Origin: Bacteroidota bacterium
GTDB lineage: Bacteria > Bacteroidota > Bacteroidia > Cytophagales > Cytophagaceae
Direction: 5' to 3'
Assembly: GCA_023391415.1 (NCBI GenBank)
Contig: JAEWAY010000033.1
Location: forward strand, 370,667 to 434,666
Length of the DNA: 64,000 bases
The translations under genes were made by a program, and so were the position numbers. Positions 52,056-61,414 of this stretch are shown in pieces (position 1 is the first letter of the stretch; each line of letters opens with the position of its first letter). The notes under the pieces are model-generated. The model searched no databases. It had not been told where the DNA came from and worked only from the letters and a program-made list of their open reading frames with translations.

Positions 52056-53484
52056 AGTTTCGTTTTTTCTCCAGTAGAACCCTGGAAAAAGCCAATAGGT
52101 TTTGCTCTTCGAAAGGTCTGGCCAAGATCTGCAAACCAATAGGGAGCCCCTGACTGTCTTTTCCATTGGGGATCGAAATGGCGGGAATTCCGGATAAGTT
52201 GGCCTGTACCGTAAATACGTCGGCCAGATACATCGAAATGGGGTCCGCCGTGTTCTCTCCCAGTTTAAACGCTGTGGTCGGAGTCGTTGGTATAATCAGG
52301 AAATCATATTTGGAAAGTATTTTTTCCGTTTCCTCCTTGATCAGTCTTCTTACTTTCTGCGCCTTGGTATAGTACGCGTCGTAAAATCCCGCGCTTAGCA
52401 CAAAAGTTCCCAGCATAATCCGACGTTTTACCTCCTCGCCAAAACCTTCAGAGCGGGTTTTCTTGTACATGCTCTCCAGGTCACGCGACTGAGCGCTCCG
52501 ATAACCGAATTTTACGCCATCGTAGCGCGAAAGGTTCGAACTCGCTTCCGCGGTAGTAAGGATATAATAGGTCGGAAGTATATAATCCATCAAAGGAAAA
52601 TCAAATGCTTCCACCGTATGACCATCGTTTTTCAGTTCGTCCAGTACGCCAAATGTATTCTCTCGAATTTCGCGGCTTACTCCTTCGTTCTCGAGAGCGG
52701 TCCGGAGATAGCCTATTTTCGCCTTGCCTTCAAAATCAAGATTTCGGGAATAGGCGGGAACAGGACGAAACGATACGGTACTGTCATAATCGTCGGCGCC
52801 GGCGATAATTTCCAGTACCAGAGCCGCGTCATCGACCGACTTGCTTATGATGCCGATACTGTCGAACGAGGAAGCGTAAGCGACCAGGCCATATCGGGAA
52901 ATACGCGAGTAGGTCGGCTTGAGGCCGACAACTCCGCAAAACGCCGCCGGCTGACGTACGGATCCTCCGGTATCGGAGCCCAAAGAGACCAGACAGAGGT
53001 CCGCTTGTACGGCGACAGCCGAACCTCCGGAGCTTCCACCTGGTACGCGGCTCGTATCCGCTTCATTGAGCGAAGGTCCATAAGCGGAGTTTTCATTGGA
53101 CGAGCCCATCGCGAACTCGTCGCAGTTTTGTCGCCCTATAATGATCGCGTCTTCGTCGATCAACCGCTGAATGGCTGTTCCGGTAAACTGGGATTCAAAC
53201 CCTTCCAGTATTTTGCTTCCCGCGCTTAGAGGGAACCCCTTCAGGCAAAGCACATCCTTGAGACCGACAACCATTCCCGCCAGTCGCCCGGCCGTACCTT
53301 CGGCCAGTTTGCGATCCACCTCGTCGGCTTTGCGCGACGCGTATTCCTCGTACACGTCCAAAAAGGCGTTCAGATGCGCCTTTTTCTTAATGGTACCGAT
53401 ATACCGCTCAGTGAGTGAACGACAGGTTATAACTCCTTTATTCAGGTCTTCCCGGACTCTGGCTAATGAATGATACGAATTCAA
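52048..53484 (-). CDS. gatA: Aspartyl/glutamyl-tRNA amidotransferase subunit A
   Basis: 478 residues, normal GatA length. The amidase signature GGSSGGSAVAVQADLCLVSL (with cis-Ser and nucleophile Ser) and the catalytic Lys in GLKDVLCLKG are present; GSDTGGSVRQPAAFCGVVGL follows. With GatB and GatC it makes Gln-tRNA(Gln) and Asn-tRNA(Asn) from misacylated tRNAs; gatB and gatC are not in this window. The start is the TTG at 53482-53484 (LNSYHSLARVREDL matches the usual start region). It overlaps mltD downstream and follows tatA by 11 nt. Confidence 0.95.
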   Translation of the reverse strand: MNSYHSLARVREDLNKGVITCRSLTERYIGTIKKKAHLNAFLDVYEEYASRKADEVDRKLAEGTAGRLAGMVVGLKDVLCLKGFPLSAGSKILEGFESQFTGTAIQRLIDEDAIIIGRQNCDEFAMGSSNENSAYGPSLNEADTSRVPGGSSGGSAVAVQADLCLVSLGSDTGGSVRQPAAFCGVVGLKPTYSRISRYGLVAYASSFDSIGIISKSVDDAALVLEIIAGADDYDSTVSFRPVPAYSRNLDFEGKAKIGYLRTALENEGVSREIRENTFGVLDELKNDGHTVEAFDFPLMDYILPTYYILTTAEASSNLSRYDGVKFGYRSAQSRDLESMYKKTRSEGFGEEVKRRIMLGTFVLSAGFYDAYYTKAQKVRRLIKEETEKILSKYDFLIIPTTPTTAFKLGENTADPISMYLADVFTVQANLSGIPAISIPNGKDSQGLPIGLQILARPFEEQNLLAFSRVLLEKKRNYA

Positions 53485-53495
53485 TGTTCCAAAAA

Positions 53496-53705
53496 TTATT
53501 TCTTTTCCTCTTTAATTCCCTGCTCGATCTCATCCTTGATCTCTTTGGACGCGTCTTTAAACTCGCGGATACCTCTACCCAGACCTCTCGCCAGTTCCGG
53601 AATTTTTTTGGCTCCGAACAATACGATAATGATAAGAAAGATGACAATAAGTTCCTGCATCCCCAAAGGGCCCAGAAACAGAAATAGTGATGTTAGTGTA
53701 AGCAT
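53496..53705 (-). CDS. tatA: Twin-arginine translocase subunit TatA/TatE
   Basis: 69 residues. A hydrophobic helix with the typical FG hinge (IVIFLIIIVLFGAKKIPELA) is followed by an amphipathic helix (RGLGRGIREFKDASKEIKDE) and an acidic/basic tail. It forms the protein-conducting element of Tat export. tatC is not in the window. It is first in a tatA-gatA-mltD unit. Confidence 0.95.
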   Translation of the reverse strand: MLTLTSLFLFLGPLGMQELIVIFLIIIVLFGAKKIPELARGLGRGIREFKDASKEIKDEIEQGIKEEKK

Positions 53706-53965
53706 AGTTTTGTATAGTCAGTCGCGGGATAGCGCGGCCCAGCCGGGTTTTTCCGCTATTCCTGTTTTTTAAAATCAATTGGTAAATATACGAATTAAAC
53801 GGCAGGCCGGCAAAAACCTTGATTTTTATAAGAAATTTTTTACTGAAATGGTTCCTTTTTCTCCTCCCCGAATCCCGCTATAAAGCGGTCCCAAAAAAAC
53901 AATCCTGATCTGGTGAAGGTTAGTCTGATATACAAACTTTTTAAAATATCATAATTGAAATCGGT

Positions 53966-54985
53966 ATGACTAATTCGGACAAAGTAGTTGTAATAACCGG
54001 GGCTTCCAGCGGAATCGGCAGGGCTACCGCTTTGGAATGCGCCCGTCTGGGCTATTCCGTAGTATTGGGAGCCAGGCGTGAAAACGCGCTGCTCGCGCTG
54101 GAACAGGAATGTGTTCGCCTTGGTGGACGCGCTCTGGCTTTTCCTCTCGATGTGACGTACGAGCATGATGTATACAGAATGGCGGAAGCGGCGATTCGTC
54201 AGTTTGGCAAGATCGATATATGGATCAACAACGCGGCTGTATCCGTACTTGGCCGTTTTGAAGATACACCCATGGATGATATCCGCCGGGTGATCGATAT
54301 CAATCTGTTTGGCTACCTGCATGGCGCCAGAGCGGTCATACCGCATTTCAAGTCACGCGGCGAAGGTATGCTGATCAACATCTCCGCCATTATTGGCCGT
54401 ACCGGTCAGCCGTTCGCTCTGCCATTTACAGTTAGCAAATTCGCGATCAGAGGATTGAGCCTCGCCTTGCAACAGGAACTGGCCGACAACGCCGGCATCC
54501 ACGTATGTACCGTACTACCCGGAGTAGTCGATACTCCTTTGTTTCAACATTCGGCCAACTATATGGGTCAGGAGGTGCAAGCCCCGGGTCCGGCCAGGGA
54601 CGCGGACGATGTGGCCAAAACGATTGTAAGCTTATTTGACAACCCGAGACAGGAAGTCAGTATAGGCCATGTAAGTCGTATGCCGCTCTTCCTGACCAGA
54701 CTTTTTGTGCCGAGGAGTTATAATCGCCAGTACAAAAAACTAATCTATAAGCATCACTTTACCAAAGAACCCAGTTTTCCTACCAAGGGCAATCTGTATG
54801 ATCCCATGCGCGAGTACGCGAGTATCAGCGGAGGCTGGAGACACGACAATTCCGAAACTAGAGGTCGCCGGCTGGCTATAGCCGGAGCGCTGGCCGCCGG
54901 AACCGCGATTGGCGCCGCCCTGATCGCCAGAGGAGCCAGCAGAAGGGATGAGGGCAAAAAGAGTAAGAAAGAAAAGGCGAAATAA
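53966..54985 (+). CDS. Short-chain dehydrogenase/reductase lacking the catalytic Tyr, with C-terminal hydrophobic tail
   Basis: 339 residues. The NAD(P)-binding TGASSGIGRAT is at about 11-21, the NNAAVS-type motif is at about 89, and the active-site Ser lies in INISAII. The expected YxxxK reads FTVSK (Phe154, Lys158; codon TTT at 54425-54427), so the catalytic Tyr is replaced by Phe. Usual SDR length is about 250; here the C-terminus carries about 80 more residues, with an Ala/Gly-rich hydrophobic run (AIAGALAAGTAIGAALIA, about 307-325) and a Lys-rich end, so it may be membrane-associated. Either it is a redox-inactive pseudoenzyme or uses another residue. Confidence 0.85.
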   Translation: MTNSDKVVVITGASSGIGRATALECARLGYSVVLGARRENALLALEQECVRLGGRALAFPLDVTYEHDVYRMAEAAIRQFGKIDIWINNAAVSVLGRFEDTPMDDIRRVIDINLFGYLHGARAVIPHFKSRGEGMLINISAIIGRTGQPFALPFTVSKFAIRGLSLALQQELADNAGIHVCTVLPGVVDTPLFQHSANYMGQEVQAPGPARDADDVAKTIVSLFDNPRQEVSIGHVSRMPLFLTRLFVPRSYNRQYKKLIYKHHFTKEPSFPTKGNLYDPMREYASISGGWRHDNSETRGRRLAIAGALAAGTAIGAALIARGASRRDEGKKSKKEKAK

Positions 54986-55055
54986 GATTTTTTAATTTAC
55001 ATCTATACATATAGATACCCAAGGGATTCTTAAATCTCGTGGAGAGATAGAACCG

Positions 55056-55080
55056 GAAGCCGACAATTGTCGGCTTTTTT
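55056..55080 (+). terminator. Terminator after the SDR gene
   Basis: AGCCGACAATTGTCGGCT, an 18-bp perfect palindrome (55058-55075), followed by TTTTTT. Confidence 0.9.
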
Positions 55081-55167
55081 ATTTGTCTACCTGTCAGAAT
55101 GTTGATATTTTACGCATTTGTAAGTAGTTGGCTACGTGAATTAAAATGTGGAAAACTTGTAAAACAA

Positions 55168-55202
55168 TTTGTTGATCAGGGCGTATGGGTTGGGTATAAT
55201 TG
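55168..55202 (+). promoter_or_regulatory. Candidate promoter of the cas operon
   Basis: TTTG (55168-55171) and TATAATTG (55195-55202, one mismatch to TAnnTTTG) are separated by 23 bases; the cas6 ATG follows 20 bases later. Layout fits the Bacteroidota -33/-7 promoter. Confidence 0.4.
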
Positions 55203-55222
55203 CTTGATTCTTATTTTATATA

Positions 55223-55879
55223 ATGCGTCTTTTACTCAAAACAACCCATAATACATCAGTACTGCCTTATAACTATCAGGTAAATCTGGTCGGAGCTTTT
55301 CATAAGTGGTTAGGAGAAAATAATGAACATAACGATACTTCTTTGTACTCTTTTTCATGGCTGCTTGGTGGAAAAGCGACAAAGGGAGGTATAAACTTCC
55401 AGTCTGGCGCAACCTGGGTGATTAGTAGCCATAGGTCCGATCTGATCAAACGGCTGATTGCCGGCATCCGTACCGAACCCTCCATTGCCTGGGGAATGGA
55501 AGTCAAAGAAATTCAGATTCAGGAAGAACCTCAGTTTGCCGGTAAAGAATATTTCAGACTCCTGTCACCCATATTTATTAAAAGAAACATCGATGGAAAC
55601 AGCAAATACTATCTCTTCTCGGACAAAGAGGCATCGGATCTGTTGACAGAAACATTAAAGACAAAATTGAGAAAAGCGGGAATGAGCGATCAGGAAGTGT
55701 CTGTCTGTTTTGATAGCGGATATCCAAATCCTCAAACTAAAATGATCAATTATCGGGGTATCGCCTGTAGAGCCAGCATGTGTCCGGTCATAGTAGAGGG
55801 TAGTCCGGAACAGATCGCTTTTGCCTGGAATGTAGGTATTGGAAATAGTACAGGAATAGGGTTTGGGGCATTAAGGTGA
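55223..55879 (+). CDS. cas6: CRISPR-associated endoribonuclease Cas6
   Basis: 218 residues. The N-terminal RAMP fold starts LLLKTTHNTSVLPYNYQVNL, with the HKWLG His region near 27, and the C-terminal glycine-rich loop GIGNSTGIGFGALR is the Cas6 hallmark. It cuts pre-crRNA within the repeat. It is the first gene of the plus-strand cas operon, followed by 211 bases with a 13-bp inverted repeat. Confidence 0.9.
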   Translation: MRLLLKTTHNTSVLPYNYQVNLVGAFHKWLGENNEHNDTSLYSFSWLLGGKATKGGINFQSGATWVISSHRSDLIKRLIAGIRTEPSIAWGMEVKEIQIQEEPQFAGKEYFRLLSPIFIKRNIDGNSKYYLFSDKEASDLLTETLKTKLRKAGMSDQEVSVCFDSGYPNPQTKMINYRGIACRASMCPVIVEGSPEQIAFAWNVGIGNSTGIGFGALR

Positions 55880-55884
55880 TAAGA

Positions 55885-55956
55885 ATGGATGGATTATTGG
55901 TACGATTAAAAATGGAAAGGATCTAATATCATTTTTCAATTCCATAATCCATCCAT
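55885..55956. repeat. 13-bp inverted repeat with nested stem after cas6
   Basis: ATGGATGGATTAT (55885-55897) and its exact reverse complement ATAATCCATCCAT (55944-55956) enclose 46 bases. Inside, AAAAATG and CATTTTT can pair as a second stem. It starts 5 bases past the cas6 stop. It could be a terminator/attenuator or the remnant of a small mobile element. Confidence 0.6.
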
Positions 55957-56090
55957 ATTCAAAATAGCATAAATAATAAATGTGATCAAAAATGTACGAG
56001 TAATATATAGTACAATATAAATTGTATCAAAGGTTCTAACATCATTGGGTATTTTGTCGAAGGGTTTTATCTTTGAGAAAATATTCTACT

Positions 56091-56285
56091 ATGAATGAGT
56101 TTGTATATACAGCAAGTGATGGGTCTGCAATGAATTTTGAAGATTTTATGGCTTGGATATTAAATAATTCTGATTTGACATTCGATGAGCTGACAGGAGG
56201 GAGAGATGAGTTCTTCTCGGAGGAAGCTTATTGGAAACTTCGATCACACTATGAAATGAGGAGAAATGAGATACTATGTAATTAA
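56091..56285 (+). CDS. Small protein of unknown function inside the cas operon
   Basis: 64 residues from the ATG at 56091 (a TTG at 56073 would add 6). Acidic and aromatic: NFEDFMAWILNNSDLTFDEL, EAYWKLRSHYEMRRNEI. No family recognised. It overlaps the next gene by 20 bases, so it is translated in the same operon. It could be a small Cascade subunit or toxin/antitoxin-like partner, but nothing in the sequence proves either. Confidence 0.5.
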   Translation: MNEFVYTASDGSAMNFEDFMAWILNNSDLTFDELTGGRDEFFSEEAYWKLRSHYEMRRNEILCN

Positions 56286-56853
56286 ATACTCTGGCCCGTT
56301 CGGTTTTATCAAGCCATGGACCGCTGTGCGGGATAGCGAAACATTTAGTCAGCAGTTTCTGACACCAAGCATTGTGGAAGGAATAGAAAAGAAGCTGTTT
56401 CCGGAAATGTTGAATGATATAGGTATCAAAAAGATAAAGCGATATCGGCTGAGGTATCAGCAGGTCAGTCAGCAGCAAGAGGTAATTCAGACAAGAGGAT
56501 GGAACTCGACCCGTAAAGGAAAAGAGTTTTTATATGAACGTCAGAAAGCGATTTTGCTGAGAGGAGTATTACTAAATCCGGTACTTTGTCTGGCTTTTGC
56601 AAGCAGGGAAGACGCGGAAAAGGCTTTCAGCCAGCATATATGTCTGTGTCGTAATGAGGATATTTTGCTTCCTGTCGACTTTATGGAAATCCGGCAGGAG
56701 GATTTTGATAAAGATGAGGAAGAATTTGCAGGCTTCGAATTGATTTTTGAAAAGAATGACCATGCATTTCATGTTGGTTTCGACAGAAAAACGAATGAAT
56801 CTATGTATGGTTGGCTAAAGATTGTAGGAACCCCTGTAAACAGTATGGAATAA
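56266..56853 (+). CDS. cas5: Cas5-family candidate (Cascade subunit)
   Basis: 195 residues. The N-terminus YYVIKYSGPFGFIKPWTAVR then ETFSQQFLTPSIVEGIEKKL resembles the Cas5 N-terminal pattern (glycine-containing beta strand, then LTPSIVxG). It is short for Cas5 but within range. The operon position (between cas6 and cas3, with cas8-like and cas7 later) supports it. It overlaps the small upstream gene by 20 bases and cas3 by one base (TAATG). I rate the family assignment moderate because the C-terminus has no clear landmark. Confidence 0.6.
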   Translation: MRYYVIKYSGPFGFIKPWTAVRDSETFSQQFLTPSIVEGIEKKLFPEMLNDIGIKKIKRYRLRYQQVSQQQEVIQTRGWNSTRKGKEFLYERQKAILLRGVLLNPVLCLAFASREDAEKAFSQHICLCRNEDILLPVDFMEIRQEDFDKDEEEFAGFELIFEKNDHAFHVGFDRKTNESMYGWLKIVGTPVNSME

Positions 56854-59000
56854 TGGAGAAACTGTATGCGAAATCGGCTCCTGAGTGGACACCTTTAGAC
56901 GTTCACTTGCAACAGGTCGCAATTGCCGCTCAGAAGTTCGCTCAATATCTTGGTATGGATGAAACCACTGCATATTATGGAGCTATCCTGCATGATATTG
57001 GCAAAGTACATCCTGTTTTCCAGAAGAGGCTAAAAGAAAAAGGGAATCGTAACAATGTTTTTCGTCATGAGATCGCATCAATGTTTTTTCTGTCGGTTTT
57101 TCCGGATACTATACAAGATGCTTTAATCGAAATGGTAATCGGTCATCACAAATCGGTAAAAAAAGACATTGGGGAAAAAGGATTACTGGATTTGGACGAG
57201 AATAGTGATTCCTATATTAATTTCCATTTAGGAAAATGGGAGGAATGGAGCGGATTGGCGATAGAGATACTAAACCAATTCGGTATCAAGTGTACCTCTA
57301 TATCCCGAGAACAGGCGGAAAAGAATCTGGAATATTGCATTACATATTGTGAAAAGACGGTAAAAGAACGAGGATACTCCCAATGGAGAGGTTTGTTGAT
57401 GGGAGCCGATCATTTTGCATCAGCTTTGATAGATAATACTGAAAAAGAATCGACTCGGATATTTAAAATGCCTGATCTTAGTTTTTACAACAGGCAGCAC
57501 CCCTTATACCCATTATCTTATAGAGACACATCCGGACATCAGAAACACACGATTGTCGTGGCTTGTACAGGTGCCGGAAAAACAGACTACCTTTTCAGAA
57601 GATGCCGTGGGAGAGTATTTTATACCTTGCCATTTCAAGCCTCTATCAATGCCATGTACAAGCGGGTAGGATACGATTTGGAAAAAAACAATCCTGATAT
57701 AGATATCCGCGTACTGCACTCAGCATCCAGTATTGTAAAGCGAAAAGAGAATGAAGAAACTGTGTCACAGAACCTGATAGGCTCCGCGGTAAAGATTCTG
57801 ACTCCCCATCAACTAGCTTCGCTCATCTTTGGTATGGCCGGATATGAAGCCTTGATATTAGATCTCAAAGGATGTGATGTGATCCTGGATGAAGTGCATA
57901 CCTATTCCGGTGTGTCGCAGGCATTGGTATTGAAGCTAATTGAAGTGCTCAAGCAAATCGATTGCCGCATACATATTGGTACAGCGACTATGCCGTCGAT
58001 TCTTTATACAAGAATAAAAGAAATTTTGGGTGACGATGTACTGGAAGTGAAATTAAAAGAAGAGGAATTAGACCAGTTTGACCGTCATATAGTTCGTAAA
58101 ATTGACTCCTTCGAGGATGCTTTGCCTGTTGTCCGGGAAGCTATACAGGGAAAGAAAAAAATACTGATTGTGCTTAACAAAGTAGGTAAGGCACAAGAGG
58201 TGTATAGAAACATTCAGGAATTGTATCCGGAGATACCTAGCCTACTATTACATAGCAGATTCAAACGTGGCGACAGAAACGAGAAAGAGAAGCAATTGTT
58301 AGGTCTTGATGAAAATGGTAAACCTACAGGAATGTTCAATACGAGCAATGACGCGTGTATTGTCGTCTCAACACAAATAGTGGAGGTAAGTCTGGATATC
58401 AGCTTTGATTTAATGATTACAGAAACAGCGCCATTGGATGCTTTAATTCAACGGTTTGGGCGAATAAACAGAAAGAGAACAGATGAGACGATCGGGAAAT
58501 ATAAAGAAGTATATGTTATTAAACCCGGTGAAAATCAAAAGGAAACCAAGCCTTACACATTCGAAACCATTTGTAAAACCTTCGAAGTACTGGAGGATGG
58601 CAAGGTATTAAAGGAAAAAGATTTACAATCAAAAATCGACCAGGTTTTTACATCAATTGATTTCATAAGTATTGAAGAGCATTCTGTATTTAAATCAGAT
58701 GGAAGAATGTCAATGGATAAACTGACCCACAACAGCAAATCCATTTTATTTGAATTGCTGGATATTGAAAGCGTGTCTTCCATATTGGAATCGGACGTGG
58801 AAGCTTATGAAAATGGTGGGTTTGAAGAACGGCTTCTTTTGGAGATTCCTGTTTATTATTCATCGGTGAATAAAATGGAGCAATCGGCAAAAGGAAACAA
58901 GCCATTTGTTATCCCCGATGTTTCCTATGACTATGAAAGAGGTCTGGAGATAAGCAAAATAAAAAAAGAAAATTTTAATGTTTTGAACCAGTTCTTATGA
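56853..59000 (+). CDS. cas3: Cas3 HD nuclease-helicase
   Basis: 715 residues from the ATG at 56853-56855, which overlaps the cas5 stop (TAATG); an in-frame open stretch 42 bases upstream is inside cas5. HD domain: His18 (VHLQQ) and His47-Asp48 (YYGAILHDIGK). Helicase: Walker A ACTGAGKTD (about 238-246), DEVH box LDEVHTYSG (about 346) and motif VI LIQRFGRINRKR. It is the DNA-degrading effector of type I CRISPR interference. Its C-terminus overlaps the cas8 gene by 4 bases (ATGA). All nuclease and ATPase residues I can check are intact. Confidence 0.93.
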   Translation: MEKLYAKSAPEWTPLDVHLQQVAIAAQKFAQYLGMDETTAYYGAILHDIGKVHPVFQKRLKEKGNRNNVFRHEIASMFFLSVFPDTIQDALIEMVIGHHKSVKKDIGEKGLLDLDENSDSYINFHLGKWEEWSGLAIEILNQFGIKCTSISREQAEKNLEYCITYCEKTVKERGYSQWRGLLMGADHFASALIDNTEKESTRIFKMPDLSFYNRQHPLYPLSYRDTSGHQKHTIVVACTGAGKTDYLFRRCRGRVFYTLPFQASINAMYKRVGYDLEKNNPDIDIRVLHSASSIVKRKENEETVSQNLIGSAVKILTPHQLASLIFGMAGYEALILDLKGCDVILDEVHTYSGVSQALVLKLIEVLKQIDCRIHIGTATMPSILYTRIKEILGDDVLEVKLKEEELDQFDRHIVRKIDSFEDALPVVREAIQGKKKILIVLNKVGKAQEVYRNIQELYPEIPSLLLHSRFKRGDRNEKEKQLLGLDENGKPTGMFNTSNDACIVVSTQIVEVSLDISFDLMITETAPLDALIQRFGRINRKRTDETIGKYKEVYVIKPGENQKETKPYTFETICKTFEVLEDGKVLKEKDLQSKIDQVFTSIDFISIEEHSVFKSDGRMSMDKLTHNSKSILFELLDIESVSSILESDVEAYENGGFEERLLLEIPVYYSSVNKMEQSAKGNKPFVIPDVSYDYERGLEISKIKKENFNVLNQFL

Positions 59001-60313
59001 TTACGACACTAATTGGCAAGACCTTTTTAAAGGCTTATAATGATAAATACAGCAAATCGTATTCCGCTAAGGAGTATTTCGAGAAAGAGTATTTTGAGCT
59101 TTTTTTTAATCATCCGAAATACATGCAATGGGTGACCAATTCACCATTTGTTCAAATGAAAACCGGTCAGAAGCCGGAAACGCTGTGTTTAGAAGATCGG
59201 TTAGAAAAATTGCAAAATCTATATGAGAAAGCCGGAAACGGGAGTGCTGACGCAAGTTTTGCTTTGGGTTATCCCGCTTCTGAAACGAAAGAATATGCCA
59301 GTACTTCGGGATTAGTTTCAGATATAACGATAGAGGCAACCGAAGAGGATATCTTTTACTCATGGATTGGTTCAGGACTAGGTATTGGTGTCTCGGGTGG
59401 ATTCTCATTGTTAATTAATGACGAGAACATCTTATTAGAAACGTATGCAGGTTGGCAGCATTACAGAAAGTATCTTAATGATAAAGCATTACAAAAGCTT
59501 CGTGGAAATCAGATAAACTCATGGAATGGACAATGGCTGACGTATAAACTAGGTAAAGAGTATAGAGACGATTTTGATTTTACAACGCTCACTAAGGAAG
59601 GTATTTTTAAAGCAGAATCAACACTGGCGGAAGTGAATACTGTAAACTGGTCTAACCTTTTTTTTAGCTTATCACAATTCTATCCAGATAAGATTTTAAA
59701 TGCCTATGTGTACAGTTTCGGGCAGACAAATAAAACGATAGGCTTTATCCCTATTCATCTGAAGTCAGGAAGAAAACTCAAAGAGGTATTCAAAAAGATT
59801 TTTCATTCAGACAAAGAATTCGAGACCAAAGACTTTCAATCGCTTTTCGGCATTCACATAAAACGAGCCTGTGAGTTAGGTAACATTGGTTTACATGCGC
59901 TCCGACCAGACAGTCTGAAAAAGTATATGAATGAAGAAAAAAGTATTTCATTCAAAAAAGAAGAAGATTTTATTAATTATCAATCATACAAAACCTGGTT
60001 AGTAGCTATGTTGTCAAAGAATAAAGAAGAAATAACAGAGTATACTTTAAAAATTGCTGATGTACTATTAAAGTATCGGAATACTGGAAAAGGGAATACT
60101 AGAATTACACTCATCGAGAAAGAGCTTTTTCAAGCAAAATCAAAGAAAGGGTTTTTAGATTCCTTGACAACAGTTATTCAAGATTCAGATAATGACTTTT
60201 TGGATGAACTAAAAAAGTTACGAGATGAGATTCATTTAATGACTAATGAAGAGTTTGGGTATTTTTTAACTCTTTTGAAATTTGACTATGTTTTTATTCA
60301 AAGAAAATCTTAA
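58997..60313 (+). CDS. cas8: Cas8-type large Cascade subunit candidate
   Basis: 438 residues. Operon position between cas3 and cas7, the ATGA overlap with cas3 and size point to the large subunit of the Cascade complex, which recognises the PAM. Sequence features visible: YSAKEYFEKEYFELFFNHPK, WIGSGLGIGVSGGFSLLIND and the C-terminal four-helix-like run (ITEYTLKIADVLLKYRN). I do not recognise a specific Cas8b subfamily. The gene is AT-rich. Alternative: a Csx-type accessory protein. Confidence 0.65.
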   Translation: MITTLIGKTFLKAYNDKYSKSYSAKEYFEKEYFELFFNHPKYMQWVTNSPFVQMKTGQKPETLCLEDRLEKLQNLYEKAGNGSADASFALGYPASETKEYASTSGLVSDITIEATEEDIFYSWIGSGLGIGVSGGFSLLINDENILLETYAGWQHYRKYLNDKALQKLRGNQINSWNGQWLTYKLGKEYRDDFDFTTLTKEGIFKAESTLAEVNTVNWSNLFFSLSQFYPDKILNAYVYSFGQTNKTIGFIPIHLKSGRKLKEVFKKIFHSDKEFETKDFQSLFGIHIKRACELGNIGLHALRPDSLKKYMNEEKSISFKKEEDFINYQSYKTWLVAMLSKNKEEITEYTLKIADVLLKYRNTGKGNTRITLIEKELFQAKSKKGFLDSLTTVIQDSDNDFLDELKKLRDEIHLMTNEEFGYFLTLLKFDYVFIQRKS

Positions 60314-60324
60314 AAATATAAATA

Positions 60325-61404
60325 ATGAACACAATTTATATTAGAACTCTTAAAAGAGTCGAACATTCCGTTTTTAACGTTGCTAATGGACAAAAGTACT
60401 ATTACGATGTACAATTCAATAAAAGAATACCTTTTTCAAGTGGGCAACAAGTGAAGCGCTCTCTGATTGATAAACTTTGTGAGGAAATCAATCAGAGTCC
60501 CTCTCCAACAACATTCCTATTTGAAGTCGACAAGCAAAAGAAATTAAAAGAAGGAGAAGTTTTCGGTACCTGCGACCCAACCTATGTAGACCAGCTTTTT
60601 GGTGGGTGGATGAAAGCAGGAAAAGGTGGAGCTGAAAGAACATTGAAACGAAGAAGCCCTTTGTCTATTTCTGCTATGAGAGCATTACATCCATTACTAG
60701 CTGGGTTAGATTCCAATGGTGGAGAGGCAGGTACATTTGATAGAAGTGAAAGGCCAAATAATGTGGTCATAGTTAGAGATGATAAGGGAAGGGTTCTCAA
60801 TGAAGAAGAGATTAATGAGGTCTTATCAGTAGAAGGAAATACTGATAGAAGCTTGGGTAGGAAATGGTTAAATCCTGCTGAACGAGCAACAGGACTTTTT
60901 GTGTATGATATAGCTATCGATTTGCGCAGATTGTTTTCTGTTAGTCTCAACTCGTTTGAGCCAGAGATGGCTGAGCATACGATTGAAAAGCTAAAAGCAG
61001 CAGGCTGGATTGTGTCTCAAAATGTATTTGGTGATTGCCTGGTGGCTCCCAAGGAACTTAGAACAAAATGGACAAAGGCTTTGGCAAAAGCTATTATAAA
61101 CTGGAAAATAACTTCCAATCAATCACGTACTTTTAGCTTAATGGACACATTGGCAATTTCAATTAGTGGTAATGCCAATATAATTGCCGGGAGCATAAGG
61201 GCTAAACTTTCCGAGGAAGATTCTCGCAGAGCAGAGCCGATTATTGATGAATCACTTTTAAACGTGGAGACTTTTATTGCTTTACAAGCGGGTGGCTATG
61301 TACATACCAAAGGCGAAACTGCCGACGCCCTCGAACGTGCTGAACAAGCCCTGATTGAAAAAATATCCGCTTTTGATTTTGAAAATCAGTTGATAGCGAA
61401 ATAA
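60325..61404 (+). CDS. cas7: Cas7-type backbone subunit (DevR/Cst2-like)
   Basis: 359 residues. The RAMP-type start TIYIRTLKRVEHSVFNVANG, the conserved basic IPFSSGQQVKRSLIDKL and the later AHEL-like LKRRSPLSISAMRALHPLLA fit Cas7 of type I-B. It polymerises along crRNA. It begins 11 bases after cas8. It is followed by a REP-like palindrome and a RAYT gene before cas4, so the operon may be interrupted here. Confidence 0.8.
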   Translation: MNTIYIRTLKRVEHSVFNVANGQKYYYDVQFNKRIPFSSGQQVKRSLIDKLCEEINQSPSPTTFLFEVDKQKKLKEGEVFGTCDPTYVDQLFGGWMKAGKGGAERTLKRRSPLSISAMRALHPLLAGLDSNGGEAGTFDRSERPNNVVIVRDDKGRVLNEEEINEVLSVEGNTDRSLGRKWLNPAERATGLFVYDIAIDLRRLFSVSLNSFEPEMAEHTIEKLKAAGWIVSQNVFGDCLVAPKELRTKWTKALAKAIINWKITSNQSRTFSLMDTLAISISGNANIIAGSIRAKLSEEDSRRAEPIIDESLLNVETFIALQAGGYVHTKGETADALERAEQALIEKISAFDFENQLIAK

Positions 61405-61414
61405 TAGATTTTTC

